Below, in pieces: positions 1-11,364 of a stretch of DNA of 64,000 bases. The translations under genes and the position numbers were made by a program. Under the pieces are notes generated by a model that was given only the letters and a program-made list of their open reading frames with translations, searched no databases and was not told the origin of the DNA. The DNA is from Cystobasidium ongulense. Its lineage: Eukaryota; Basidiomycota; Cystobasidiomycetes; Cystobasidiales; Cystobasidiaceae. The stretch is from NCBI GenBank assembly GCA_022835595.1, contig BQUP01000002.1:744001-808000 (forward strand). The letters run 5' to 3'. Each line of letters opens with the position of its first letter. The first letter of the stretch is position 1.

Positions 1-1573
1 TGCCAATATCGTCGCAGTCTGCGGTGGTATGTCCATACAGAAGCAGAAACGCATGCTGTCTGCCAAACATGGTGTAGATATCATAGTTGCAACACCCGGT
101 CGTCTATGGGAGCTTATTTCGTCTGGAGGCGAAGAGAGCGCTGAGCTCGGCAAAGCGATTAAAGGCATCAAGTATCTAGTCCTCGACGAAGCTGATCGAA
201 TGATAGAGACGGGCCATTTCGCGGAACTTGACAATATCGTTGGACTTGTGCGCCGAAGCAAGCAGGGTCAGGAACCCAAATCTGCCAAAGCTAGTGGGAA
301 GGGCAAGGGCAAAGGAAAATTGCAGCAAGAGCAAGATGAGCTGGAAGAGACAATGCAGGATGACTTCGCACATCCTGAAGACAGTTTGGAAGCTACAGCA
401 GTTCGCGAAGACACGAACACGTACGTTTTCTCTGCCACAATGAGCAAGGAACTCCAACGTAATCTGAAGAAGAAGGGTACTGGCAAGCGGTTCACTGTGT
501 CGGAGGATGAGAAAGGGCACCTCGGCGCGCTGGGAGCACTACTGAGCAAGTTGGACTTCCGAGATGCGGATCCCTCCGTTATCGATCTCACGTCCGAGAC
601 TGGGTTAGTGAAGACACTACACGAGGCACAGGTAGAATGCATGGTAGCAGAGAAAGACTACTACCTCTACTACTTCCTCTTGAGGTACCCAGGCAGAACG
701 CTTGTCTTCTTGGGCAGTATCGATGGTATCCGTCGTTTGAACCCTTTGCTACAGCTTCTCAAGCTCAATGTCGCGGTCTTGCATTCCGGTATGCAACAGC
801 GCGCGCGTCTAAAGGCTTTGGACAGATTCAGGTCGTCCGGATCGATGGTATTGCTTGCGACCGATGTAGCTGCCAGAGGTCTGGATGTGCCAGAAGTGGA
901 ACACGTCGTGCACTACCAGCTCCCTCGTACAGCCGACACATACATTCATCGAAGCGGTAGAACTGCCCGTGCGGGTAACAAGGGTATCAGTTTGCAGCTT
1001 TGTGCTCCCGAAGAAAAGGCAACACAGCGAGCACTAATGAAGAATCTAGGACGAGGTAAGACAACTTTACGAGAATATGTATATCCAATCTAACATCTGT
1101 TCACTTTTTCAGAGGTCAATGTGCGAGAGCTACCTGTTGAGTACTCGCTACTCGCGAAGATTAAAGAACGTGTCGAACTCGCTCGAAAGATTGAGATTGC
1201 TGGCCATCGTGCAGACAAGGCTTCTCACAACGAGGCATGGCTTCGCAAAGCAGCAGAAGATATGGAAATTGACATATCCGACGAGGAAACAGGGTAGGTG
1301 GTGTCACGACGCGCTGTACTGCGTGACATATCACTGATGAATCTCGATTACAGAACAAGCAGCAAGAGACAAGCTCGAAACACAAAAAGCAAGGAAAGGA
1401 TGCTCAAGGAGCAGCTGGACCGTTTGCTGTCGCAGTCACTGGTCATGCGCGGTATCAGTGCAAAGTATATTACATCAGGTGGCAACGCCATGTTTGTGGA
1501 TGCAATGCTCAGAGGCAGCAGCCACGAAAAGCTTCTGGGAATGCCGAAAACTCGTGCTGTGGACGACTTGTAG
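1..1573 (+). CDS. MAK5: DEAD-box RNA helicase Mak5 (5'-truncated by window edge)
   Basis: ATP-dependent RNA helicase of the Mak5/DDX24 group, a nucleolar factor for 60S subunit assembly. The frame is open from base 2, so the start and the Q and Walker A motifs lie left of the window. Exons are <1-1055, 1113-1293 and 1354-1573, and the three join in frame to the stop. Visible motifs in order: GGMS-QKQ region, TPGRL, the DEAD box (LDEADRM), SAT (FSATMS), the Mak5-typical acidic and lysine/glycine-rich insert between DEAD and SAT, then helicase C with LVFLGSIDGIRRL, TDVAARGLDVP and HRSGRTARAG. The C-terminal tail is basic and coiled-coil-like and ends SRAVDDL-like. The insert and the tail argue for Mak5 rather than another DEAD-box helicase. 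The 3' end faces the 3' end of the next gene 378 bp away. Confidence 0.9.
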
Positions 1574-1950
1574 TTTCTAAAGCAGCTTTGGGCCTTGCAA
1601 TTATGCGCAAAACTCTTCGTTGCGGAGATGTCTTTATTGCACAATGGTTGATGCTATGGTATATGAGAGGCCTCTAGTAGTGTATGGCCGTCTATGCTAA
1701 AGTACAGTAACCGCTACCGAACTAAATTGCATTACCGATTCCACGGACTTCCAGATACAGAGTAAAGATTTCAAACACCTTGCTGTCGGCAAGTGGCCCT
1801 ACGAAGTCCGATATAGGTACAGATATGGGCGATGGGAGGCCTTACACGGAAAGCGAAAAGTCGTATCATGAGAAGGGGTCATTGCATGCTGTGGACGAGA
1901 CAATGAATACATGGCGGTCAGGAAAACAGGTGACCAGTCGTGCTCACTCG
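1574..1950. other. Convergent intergenic region
   Basis: 377 bp between two convergent 3' ends, so it should hold both 3' UTRs. No further gene, repeat or RNA structure was seen. Confidence 0.5.
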
Positions 1951-4911
1951 TCATGTCCATGTTTGCTGCTGAGACTGCTGTTGGTATTGGGTGGGTTGGT
2001 GATACATGGGGTACTGCGCGAAAGTCTGCGTTTGCTGCTGGTATACTGGTTGGGGTTGCGAATGCTGCAACGGCACGGTTTGCGGTGCGAAATGACCCGA
2101 GATGTGAGTTTTGATGTCGTCCATCGTCCCGAATCGCTGGCTGCAGTTCTGCATCAGACACATGTAAGACTGATCGCTCAGTTGTGTAATGAGACTCGTT
2201 ATGATATTGTCTGAGAGCCAGTTATTGGAAGATGCAGGTTGCTGGGATTGTCCAGGCTGATGCTGAGTGTAGTTGTAAGCAGCAAAGGAGGGCGACGGCA
2301 ATGGAGATGTATGTTGCCGCGTATGCAGCTGCTGACTGTTTTGAAAAGTCGACGTCGGCCCGGCAGAGGCTGGCATAGGGTACTGGAGTGGTACTTGCGT
2401 TGTTACTGGAAGTGGCTGAGAATACTGTCGCTGATGCAAAGACGGAGCATTTTGAGTTTGCGTTTGCATCTGCTGCTGCTGCTGCTGCTCCTGTCGTAGA
2501 GGCACCTGTAGTCCAAGCTGAGGCGTCGAGAATTTGTGCCCGACCCTTCGCCTATACGCTATGGGCCGAAGTGGAGAGTCGCTCATAGGCAGCATCATCT
2601 GATTTCCGATTTGAGTGGCAATCGTCTCATCGTTGTTATTTGCGAGTCTGGCTTCTATCCCGCCTTGGCCAATGGGACTGGACAGATCTTCGTCTTCAGC
2701 AGTGTTCCGTCTTCGCTTCAATTCAGGTGAAGATGCTGTATTGAGCTTTCCCAGTCGATTAGGAGAAGTGGTAGCGGCGAACGGATCGCTACTGATGAAA
2801 GACTGCGATGCGACAGGTCTGAGGGTCCGCATTGTATCGACCGCAATGGCGCTGTGGGGTGAGTGAGGAGACGGTGCCACTCGCCAAGCTAGAGCAGAAG
2901 CATGAATTACAGGCCGAGGACGATAAGGAGAAGTCGGAACGGATGAAGCTGTCTTGTAGCTTGAAGGCGTGGCCGGAACAGAGGATATGGATGGACGAGG
3001 TGAATGTGTTGGTGTCTTTACTCCTGGCGATATAGTCACATTTGATGTATCGAAATCTGGCTCTTCCAAGCTGATAGACAGATTCTTCGGGTTGCTTTTG
3101 CCATTCTTTCCGCCCCTGGATTTCTTTGGTGTAAAAGGCAGGTTATCCTTATTCGCATTCGCTTCATCAAAAGACGTGTTTGACGTGCTACTGCCTCCAT
3201 AGCTGAGAGAAGGCGATGGACCGTAGCTTGATTCAGAGCCAGAACTAGGTTGAGAACCCATTTTAACAGAGGTCGTGCCAGTACTCTTAGGCATTGGAAA
3301 CATTGTCAAGTCGAAGTTAGCGACGTTCAGAGGCGAAGTGGCTTGCGTTGATATGCTAGAACTTGAAGGCATGGAATGTCCTTGAAATGTAGAGAGCGAT
3401 GCTTCAGAGCCGGCGGTCGCGCCAATTGTGGCATGTGAAGAACCAGATCCTGCCTCAATTTGACTTTGCCGGAGCATGCTGCTGAAATCGTCACCATCGT
3501 CGTCCGAATCTTCGGTATTGTTTATGACTCGACCCTGCGAAATAGAAGCGTCCGTGGCGCCAATACTCATATCCTGGAACGGAGCAAACGGCATGGAGGT
3601 GCTATGCCTGATGACTGCCGGCGCACACAGAGAGGCTATGTCAGGCATACTGAACGGCACAGGTATGCTTGTGTCGCCATGTTGTGACTGTTGCCGCCGT
3701 TGTTCGGTTCCCAGTTGAGACAGTATCTCGCTGGTCCCAGCTGTACTCATACCGCTTGTATAACTGCTCGCCGAGTTTACAGCCGATAAGGGTGCAGAAG
3801 CCGAAGAAGACGGAGTTTGCGATTCACTCTCACTGCTTGTTTGGCCTTCGAAAGGAGGTATGCGTATATCACCATTGAGATCATCGTCTAAATTCGTGTA
3901 AGCTGAGAAGTCGGTAAAGAAAGGTGTCGAGAATGAATTCAAAGCGTCCTCTATATTGATTATACCGTTTGAGGATGAAGATATTGGGAACTGATTTTGA
4001 AAGTTGGTGCTGCTGTTTAGGAAGCTGTTTGAGAAAGGCTTGAAGGATGATGCGGAAGGGCCGGTACTACTGTCTAGATGGCTCGGCGTACCGGCTGAAG
4101 CATAGGCGAAGGGATGGTTCGAAGAAAAGACTTCGATATCATCATCATGCATGCTCTGGTTGTTTTTCTTGAAGAGCGAATTTGATAACCGGATATCATC
4201 AGAGCTATCGACACGGCCATTGACAGCGAAGTCGTTCTTGCCACTCCGACTATTGCCACTTCCAACGAGGATATCGCCGCTATGGCTCGCTCCACCTCCC
4301 ATCAAATTGGCAAACGAGCCATAATCGACGTTTTCCAAATCGCCAACAAGTCTAGACAAGCGCGCTTCGTAAGAGTCGTTCGGTCCTGCTGAATCGGCTT
4401 CAAGATCATTGTTGCTTGGATAGTTGACTGAGATATCATAGCCTGCGTAGACATCGCTGTTAAAGTCTGAATTCGAGCGTGAACTTGACGTCGTATTGTT
4501 GGTTGTGCTAGATGGCTTGGGTGTGTTGCTGGAGGTATGGTGATCGGCAATAGCGAATGAATGAGGCGAAGTTGGGCGAGAAGTCGAGGAGGAGACAAAC
4601 TTGTCTCGCGGAGAGTCTGGACGCGGTGTTATTGAAGCTGTTGTTGATGAGCTTGGGGAAGCGATAGAGGATAGAGCGGTCGGAGCAGTATTGCCGCTAC
4701 TGCTCGAGCTCTGGCTGCTGCTCGAGGATGCGCCTGGTAACGGTGAATTGAGGAAGGTCTTGAGTTTGTTCTTCCATTTCTTGACTCCTCCGCCTGAGGA
4801 AGAGGATGCTGAGGGTGTTGATTGATGCTGTGTTACTCTTGGAACGCCATTTCCTAGATAGACTCCGCCTTGCTGCTGTTGTTGTTGATTCTGCATCGTT
4901 GCTGCCTGCAT
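1951..4911 (-). CDS. Glutamine/serine-rich protein with one C-terminal C2H2 zinc finger
   Basis: Uninterrupted 986-codon frame, unusual among the intron-rich neighbours. I chose the ATG at 4911 (protein starts MQAATMQNQQ). The frame is open upstream to 5055, but that part reads like leader sequence. The protein is almost wholly low complexity: poly-Q, long serine/threonine tracts, SP/TP-rich stretches and an early basic patch (KKWKNKLKTF). About 70 residues from the C-terminus there is a single finger, C-x4-C-x12-H-x3-H (CLMQNC ... HISGH), followed by a Q/P/Y-rich tail. The layout fits a fungal transcription factor or chromatin-bound regulator, with the disordered part as an activation or scaffold region. 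I recognise no named orthologue, so DNA binding is inferred from the finger only. Confidence 0.8.
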   Translation of the reverse strand: MQAATMQNQQQQQQGGVYLGNGVPRVTQHQSTPSASSSSGGGVKKWKNKLKTFLNSPLPGASSSSSQSSSSSGNTAPTALSSIASPSSSTTASITPRPDSPRDKFVSSSTSRPTSPHSFAIADHHTSSNTPKPSSTTNNTTSSSRSNSDFNSDVYAGYDISVNYPSNNDLEADSAGPNDSYEARLSRLVGDLENVDYGSFANLMGGGASHSGDILVGSGNSRSGKNDFAVNGRVDSSDDIRLSNSLFKKNNQSMHDDDIEVFSSNHPFAYASAGTPSHLDSSTGPSASSFKPFSNSFLNSSTNFQNQFPISSSSNGIINIEDALNSFSTPFFTDFSAYTNLDDDLNGDIRIPPFEGQTSSESESQTPSSSASAPLSAVNSASSYTSGMSTAGTSEILSQLGTEQRRQQSQHGDTSIPVPFSMPDIASLCAPAVIRHSTSMPFAPFQDMSIGATDASISQGRVINNTEDSDDDGDDFSSMLRQSQIEAGSGSSHATIGATAGSEASLSTFQGHSMPSSSSISTQATSPLNVANFDLTMFPMPKSTGTTSVKMGSQPSSGSESSYGPSPSLSYGGSSTSNTSFDEANANKDNLPFTPKKSRGGKNGKSNPKNLSISLEEPDFDTSNVTISPGVKTPTHSPRPSISSVPATPSSYKTASSVPTSPYRPRPVIHASALAWRVAPSPHSPHSAIAVDTMRTLRPVASQSFISSDPFAATTSPNRLGKLNTASSPELKRRRNTAEDEDLSSPIGQGGIEARLANNNDETIATQIGNQMMLPMSDSPLRPIAYRRRVGHKFSTPQLGLQVPLRQEQQQQQQMQTQTQNAPSLHQRQYSQPLPVTTQVPLQYPMPASAGPTSTFQNSQQLHTRQHTSPLPSPSFAAYNYTQHQPGQSQQPASSNNWLSDNIITSLITQLSDQSYMCLMQNCSQRFGTMDDIKTHISGHFAPQTVPLQHSQPQPVYQQQTQTFAQYPMYHQPTQYQQQSQQQTWT

Positions 4912-6317
4912 CGTGCTTCCGCCCGACGTGACGGGGAGAAAGTAAACAAGTTGAGCGGCGCGAAACTGTCGGCGAGAATTGAGGCAAGGGGAAAGCTTAG
5001 ACAGTGACAAGTGTATTATTGTAGCGTTTGGACATTGCCTACCTGTCACACACACTTAGTGGTCCTCTGGGGAGTCGGCACCGATCCGGGTTGGCATCAA
5101 AACATCCGAGCTGGGCAAGGGAGATGAAGTTGTAACGGGGTTTTGATGCGTATGATATGCCTGTAGTCGGTATCTATGACAGTGCACGCTTGATGATTGC
5201 TATATGGTCGCTTATCGTATGCAACCAATGTCTGCGAATTGGCGATTGTCGGTGGGTAGTACCGTTGTCTGAGACTCTGAAGTTGTGCCTTTCTTCTTCA
5301 GGCACCGTTCAAACAGATAAATCGAACTCGGATTAAATACGATACAGTAATCGTATTCTGTGTGTGCCTGTCTTGCTTTGGTGTCCGGTATCTTTTGCTA
5401 AAGTTACAGCCTTTCAAAGAGGTTCCTTCTTGTTGCCCTTGGAAAGCAAACGCGTGGCTTGTGTTTTGCTTTTGCTTTGTTGCTGGCTTTGAACTGTATT
5501 TTATCGGTTCCCCTTTTCCGCGCCTGACAATTAACAACAAAACAGGAGATAAATTCAGTGCTTTTCAAAAGGTTCCGGCCTGTTTCGGGCAATTTACTGA
5601 ACATCTACTGCTGACCATTAGAAAGTTGAAGTGCTCGATCGTCCAACTTTGTAAGGAGGATCAACAAAATTGGGCTTCGATTGGCTACTTTACTAATCAA
5701 ACCAGGAATAGACAGTAGCAATGTCTGTCTTGAAAGGTAATCTAGCTACTACTCTGATTGTCTGTATTAGTAGTCAATTATAAGCGAAATGACTTCAACA
5801 GTAATGTTGCTAGTAGTCAACCGTAAAAGCAGCTTGTATCGAGTTCTCTGGCTTCTATGACACGAGATCCCAAGCTGGTGCGCCCCATCGGCAGCGCTGT
5901 ACAACCTGTACTACATATCCGTTGCTTCCACATTGCTCAGCCGCCCTTGTCGCGTTGCGCACAAGGTAAATGCTGCCTTTCGACACGTGCTTCCATCCAC
6001 TCGATAACTTGCAGCGACTGTGCTATCGCTTATGGCCATCTGATGGTGACGACATCAGATGTATATGACTGCATGCGAGATCCCAAAAAGCAGTGATTAT
6101 CCACGCTTTTGTCCATTCCCTGCGTCCCTTCAATGTACGCGTGCCTCGTCTTTCTCGATCATGTTTTCCCAGCAGCAGCGAAGCCTTGCATGGACAACGC
6201 ATACTGCTACTACTACTGATTCCCACACACCGGACATGCAGTGATTGGCACCACAAGACTCTACCGCTTCCATCCAGCCACCCCCGTCACCGACCGCTGC
6301 GCTTCGCCAGCGCCGCC
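4912..6317. other. Divergent intergenic region (1.4 kb)
   Basis: Separates the minus-strand zinc-finger protein from plus-strand CDC45 and must carry both promoters. It is AT-richer than the flanks around 5300-5850. A perfect inverted repeat (8-bp arms AATACGAT/ATCGTATT around a 6-base loop) lies near 5336-5357. Open frames here are short and show no coding signature. No tRNA, transposon or spliced gene was found. Confidence 0.45.
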
Positions 6318-8882
6318 ATGTACATCAACTCGCGCTCGTATCCCAAGGCTTACCGCGAGATCCTCAATTCGGCGCGTGCCAGCGCATCGACATCGAATGC
6401 TGGACAGGTCGGAGTGTTGGTGCTGGTAGCTCCCGATGTGGATGCATTGTGTGCATGCCGGATACTCGTGGGCCTGCTCAGACACGACCAGATAGGGCAC
6501 AATGTCGTCCCCGTCGCTGGGTGGAGCGAGCTGGCAAGAGTAAACAGGGAAATGGTCGATGGCAATACAAAGGTGAGACTAGCACCGCCAATGAGAGCAC
6601 CGTTGTGCTTCCGAAGCCACGATCTAGCTTCATTGAACACTACTCACCATTGTCCTTCCTCTTGTGTTGTTGTCTAGCTCCGGACGATCGTGCTTCTCAA
6701 CTTGGGATCTCTCGTCGACCTTTCAGAGTACTTTGCTCTACCTGAGCAAGCAACATTGCATGTCATCGATTCGCATCGTCCATATAACCTAGATAATCTT
6801 TTCTCTGCACATCCCGAGGCCGAGAAGATCATACTCTGGGACGATGGCGACGCTGAAGAGGATATGAAGGAGGAGAGATCAGCATATGAAGCTTTACAGG
6901 TTAGTCGATAATTCGAACTTCCTTTGTAGGGAAAAAGCTAATATTGTATCTATACAACTTTCCGCTATCAATAATAGTACGAACCAGAAAGCGATTCTGA
7001 CGATGAGGAGTACGAAGACACAGATGACGAGGATTTACACTGGCGAGAGCGACAGCGGCGTCTTTTACAAGACAGTGATGACGAAGAAGGTCTATCAGAT
7101 GGAGGATCGGACAGTTCAAGAGGGAAAAGACGACGCTTGGATGAGAATGGAAATGAGATTGCAGATCCTGAAGGTTCGCCGAGACAGCGTAATGGTATAC
7201 CAAAACGTTTAAGCAGGAAAAAGAAAGGTATGCATCAGACAAGAATACAAAAATATTATGCGTCAGGCACCTGGTACGGTCAATCTGTAGCGGGAATGAT
7301 GTATACGCTGGCGACATTGCTGCGGAGGGCCGATAACGACTATCTATGGTACGCTTGAACATGTCTGACAGTCGTCATGCCGAGAACTTTGGGCTGATAC
7401 CACTATCTTGCATATTCTTCGGTGCAGGCTGGCTATTCTCGGTTTAACACATCAATTCACATCCAATCTCATCGACCGGGAACGCTATGAGACTTTTGCA
7501 TCAGTGCTAGAAAACGAAGTAACGCGTTTAAATATAGCACCAGCAAATGGTGGTGCGAACGGAGTTGTTCACCATCCCGATGATCGCTCTATTCGACCGA
7601 GTGAAGAATTCCGTTTCCTTCTCTTTCGGCATTGGAATCTCTACGATTCAATGTTTCATTCAGGTTACGTAGCTGGTAAAATGAAATTATGGAGAGATAG
7701 AGGACGTAAAAACTTACAAGGCTTATTAGCAAAGATGGGTTTCAGTTTAGAACAATGCAAACAATCATTTACACATATGGATATGGATCTAAAAAGAACT
7801 TTGAAATCCAAAGTAGAACAAATTTCACCTGAATATGGTTTATTTGACATTTCTTTTCCTTCTTTTATTAGAAATTTCGGTTATCAATCTATTTTATCTT
7901 CTTCTGATGTAGTTGAATGCGTCTCTGCTTTATTAGAAGTTGCAAATGGAGTTAGATTGGATTTTGGTAATGAGATTGGCGGTGCTGTTTGGAGTGGTTC
8001 AAAAGCTTGGAATAGTTCTATCGGCAAAGAAGATGGTGGACATGATGAATATGAGGATTCAGGATATGGCGGTAGTGATAAAGAGAATAATGGGGGTCCT
8101 GCTGCTCAAAATGCTACAATAGCACACAACGCAACTGCAAGAGCAGAAGAAGCTGCTGCAGTCGCTGCTGCGAAAGCGAAAAAGAGGGAAGAAGCGTGGT
8201 GGGTGCGGAATTTCTGGATGGCTTATGATTCGTTAGGCAATGAGTAAGTTTCGTCTTGCAAGGTATATGATGACCTACTGTCGCGCTTTGCTAATGTCAA
8301 CCTCTGTTTATAGCACCAGCCTGCTTCGCTCATCTCTGCCTTTAAGCATGGCTTTGCACAGGGCTATCATCCGACAGGGCATATCAATCCTAGATAAGCA
8401 AACCATCAAAACATTAAGATCATTCAGATTCTGTATAATAAAAGAAGGAGCAGATTTATCAATCTTCAATCATCCAGCTACATTATCGCGCTTAGGCTCA
8501 TGGCTAGTTGATGCTATACGTGATCTATTAGAACAGTCAAATACGAATAGTGGGAAAAATAATAAGATTAAATCATTACCCTTTATCCTTGCTAGTTTAG
8601 ATGAGAAAAGGGATGCTTTCTTAGTGGTTGGTATCACTGGAGCTGCTGAATATGGTGATGTTAGGAAGAAGTGAGTCAATAAGTCTTCATGCTGTTATTT
8701 TCAATGTCGGAAGAATAAGGCTGACCGCATCCTGCCTTCACAGTCGATTCGGTCTAGCTTTCCAAGAAGCAGCTCAAGCCTCAGGAACGAGAACGAGACA
8801 CGATAAATTTGAAGCTTCAGTAGTTGAAGTCCGTAAAGATGATCTTGCAGCTTTCATTCAACGTATACACATCAAGCTTTAG
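6318..8882 (+). CDS. CDC45: DNA replication initiation factor Cdc45
   Basis: Subunit of the CMG replicative helicase (Cdc45-Mcm2-7-GINS), nuclear, needed to fire origins and move forks. Six exons, 6318-6572, 6678-6899, 6978-7348, 7428-8243, 8314-8670 and 8744-8882, give 719 codons, a normal Cdc45 length. Family signatures: N-terminal [18 protein letters not shown] (DHH-phosphoesterase-like fold), WSELARVN, an acidic serine/aspartate linker with a basic [10 protein letters not shown] patch, [16 protein letters not shown], the exon 3/4 junction producing [33 protein letters not shown] and the conserved end GLAFQEAAQ...FEASVVEV. The start is the first ATG of the conserved N-terminus. Exons 4 and 5 are clearly more AT-rich than exons 1-2. 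Confidence 0.95.
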
Positions 8883-9648
8883 CGATCTCGTCTACATCCC
8901 TGATATGTTAGTAATACCCACGTATCATGTCCAAAGCATTTCGAGCTTCTTGAACAATCATACTTGCAAACCTCAATCTACCCTCTTCTTTAGTCTCGAT
9001 CCTGCACGAATAGGCTCTCCCTTTATAGCATCCGTAACAAATCAATAACACCGGAGAACAGGGATGTGTATGCCTTGTTGGTTACTCGTTCTCCTGAGCA
9101 GTGCAGTAGCTTGTAGTGTGTGATGTCTGGCTGTAGGTCTTTTCATGTCGTAATAGGATAATAAGCACTTTCTTCCTTTATTTATCAGGCATTCTCCGTT
9201 GCAGTGTTAGCACTACCTCTTCTTGTCTGATCCCCTCTTTTCTCGACGTGTACAATGATATTCGTGAAATCGGCAAGCAAACAAAGCAATGGTATTCGAA
9301 CAAATGGAACTTCTTCTTGCCCGACACTCAATAGGTAGCCCGATATCGGTCAGAGCAAATATCTCAACAGTGTTGCGATCAGTGCAGTGAGGTTGTTACC
9401 TCAGGTTCAACAAGCACTTTGTGGACAAAGTGCATGTAAATAGTATTACTAACAAGATGCGATGGTTCTGCACTTACTGTCTTTGTAAATGAATTGTCGA
9501 CAGCTGGGGATTTACTCATATATGACTAGCTGATGTACTAATTTGCTGTGATATGATTCTGCTAGTTGGGTACACGACACGTTGATCAAACAGGCTCCAA
9601 CTGACATACGCAGTGATTGATAGAGAAACGAACAGATGTGACGACGCT
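8883..9648. other. Convergent intergenic region
   Basis: 766 bp between the CDC45 stop and the stop of the next minus-strand gene. It should contain both 3' UTRs. No convincing gene or repeat was seen. Confidence 0.45.
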
Positions 9649-10450
9649 TCAAGCGAACACCTCGCGACTAGGTCTGCGATCTTGCATATTAGGTCTCTTC
9701 TTGAAGACGAATGGAAGGTCGTCTCCACCTGGAGTAAGCATCAACCCCTCATTCTTATGAGTTGTTAATTTGAAACCCGATGTCGTTGAGTTGCCAGTAG
9801 ATGATGCATTGGGAGGAAGGGATATAAAAGAAGGTGCAGATCTGGTTTTTGGACTTCTTTGATGTGGAATTGATGTATTCGATGCGGATGGAGGGAATTG
9901 CGTGTTAATAGCGTTGCTTGGCTTGAACGTTGTAGATGAAGAAGCAGAGGTGGAGTCTATTTGAGAGTCACACGATAGAATACGATGACTTATTAGCATA
10001 CGGGCGATCCAATATAGCCGGACTGCATGGCAAAAAAGAGTGACAGGACTCACCTGGCATGGCGGAAGACGAAGAGACATTCTCTCGCTCAGGGAGGAGA
10101 GTACTAGATTGCGAGGTGTTGCTCTTGGATGATGGTACTGCAGCTTCTGGACTCAGTGGACCAGTCCTAGTCGCTCTGGGTGTCTGCTGTCCGTCGTTCT
10201 GATGATCGGCAAAGGACGAAGCTGGCGAAGCAGAGAGAGCGAACGATGAAGAGTTGTCTGGATCCGACGATTGAGGAGAGTACAGGTGAAGCTCGGACGT
10301 CGTAGGAAAGCTCTTGTCGTCGTCGATGGGAATGGTGGGAGAGCGCACTGAAGCTGCAGAGGCGTTCGAATGGTTTGAAGACTGACGACGAGGCTTTCTC
10401 GGGAACTCTTCCTGGACCGCCTGGAGGACTTTGGTGATGGATGCGTCCAT
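9649..10450 (-). CDS. Small serine-rich protein of unknown function
   Basis: I do not recognise this gene. Two exons on the minus strand, 10450-10054 and 9956-9649, are joined by a canonical GTGAGT...AG intron with a good branch-like CTAATAAG, giving 234 codons. The start is the ATG at 10450 (MDASITKVLQAVQEEF). A short predicted amphipathic helix at the N-terminus is followed by a basic RKPRRQ patch, a long serine/threonine/proline-rich middle and a C-terminal stretch that looks more constrained (TPGGDDLPFVFKKRPNMQ). It could be a phospho-regulated adaptor, but that is only a guess. The in-frame join and the strong splice sites are the main reasons to believe it is a gene. Confidence 0.6.
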
Positions 10451-11364
10451 GGTAGGCTGGTTGTTGGGAGGACGGATCGATACTGCTACTCCGCTTGTGT
10501 TCTTGCAATAATGCTATCCTATACGATGGAGTGTCTTCGCAATCTACGATTAGAGGACTCTGCGGGCAGTATCGGGTGTATGGGAAGCAAGAGACGGTAG
10601 CGACGATAGAGTCGATAGGTCCAGATTTGGAGGTCACCTGGATAAACCAATGATTAAACTCTTTCAACTTTGCATAACTCGATAGCTTCCCTGATTTCTT
10701 TCTCCTTCAACATCCAGTCCTCGCCGAGGAAGGTAAGAACGGTGGCTAGAAAAGTTGGGGCCCCGGGATCTGAATTGCCGACAGCAGAGTGACGTAGTGC
10801 TAAGGATTATAGGGCCAGGAAGGGTATCAACGTTAATTTACTATTCTAACCAGTGACATACTCTGACACATATGCCGACTACATCAACACCCTACGCATG
10901 TCCATCAGTCTTACAATGTCCGATGTTGGCTCTTGCTATTGTTTTTTTTTCGCAATAATCACTACCGATATGGCATCTTCTGTGTCCTCAACTTGGCCCA
11001 CGCGCATCCCGTCTGGGTCTATTCTCTCAATATAAAGGTCGGGAGGATGCATGAGAGTACATTCATCGTTTTCTTTGAAAAGCTTCCAGCTCAGAGACAG
11101 TTAAAGTTGTTACGAAAGGACCACTCTCCCCTATCTAGGCAGCTAGCATCTAATACCGCGGGGCGAAATAATGTCTTCTTGACGAGAAACCAGACTGCAT
11201 TCGGACATACACAGTATCGTGTTCCAGGTGTAAAATCTTACTAGCTGAGGTCCTTCAATCTAGTACGATAACCCACGTCGCGCGCCCTAGCAGTCTGATC
11301 AGATTCGATTCGGCCTCATAAGTGTTTTCCTACGTACAACTTCATCGTTGTTACGGTAGAAAGG
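10451..11364. other. Intergenic region
   Basis: 914 bp upstream of the unknown minus-strand gene and downstream of the first Nudix gene. A minus-strand stretch at about 10670-10760 could read as a short helical peptide, but it has no supported start or splice partner. Nothing else supportable was seen. Confidence 0.35.

Noticed and set aside
5362-5718. 118-codon plus-strand frame upstream of CDC45
   Set aside because: Phenylalanine/cysteine-rich, no motif, and the opposite strand is equally open; reads as non-coding AT-rich DNA.
10670-10760. Short minus-strand peptide with helical look (TFLGEDWMLKEKEI)
   Set aside because: No start, no splice sites joining it to a neighbour, and a stop soon after. 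Not enough to call a gene.
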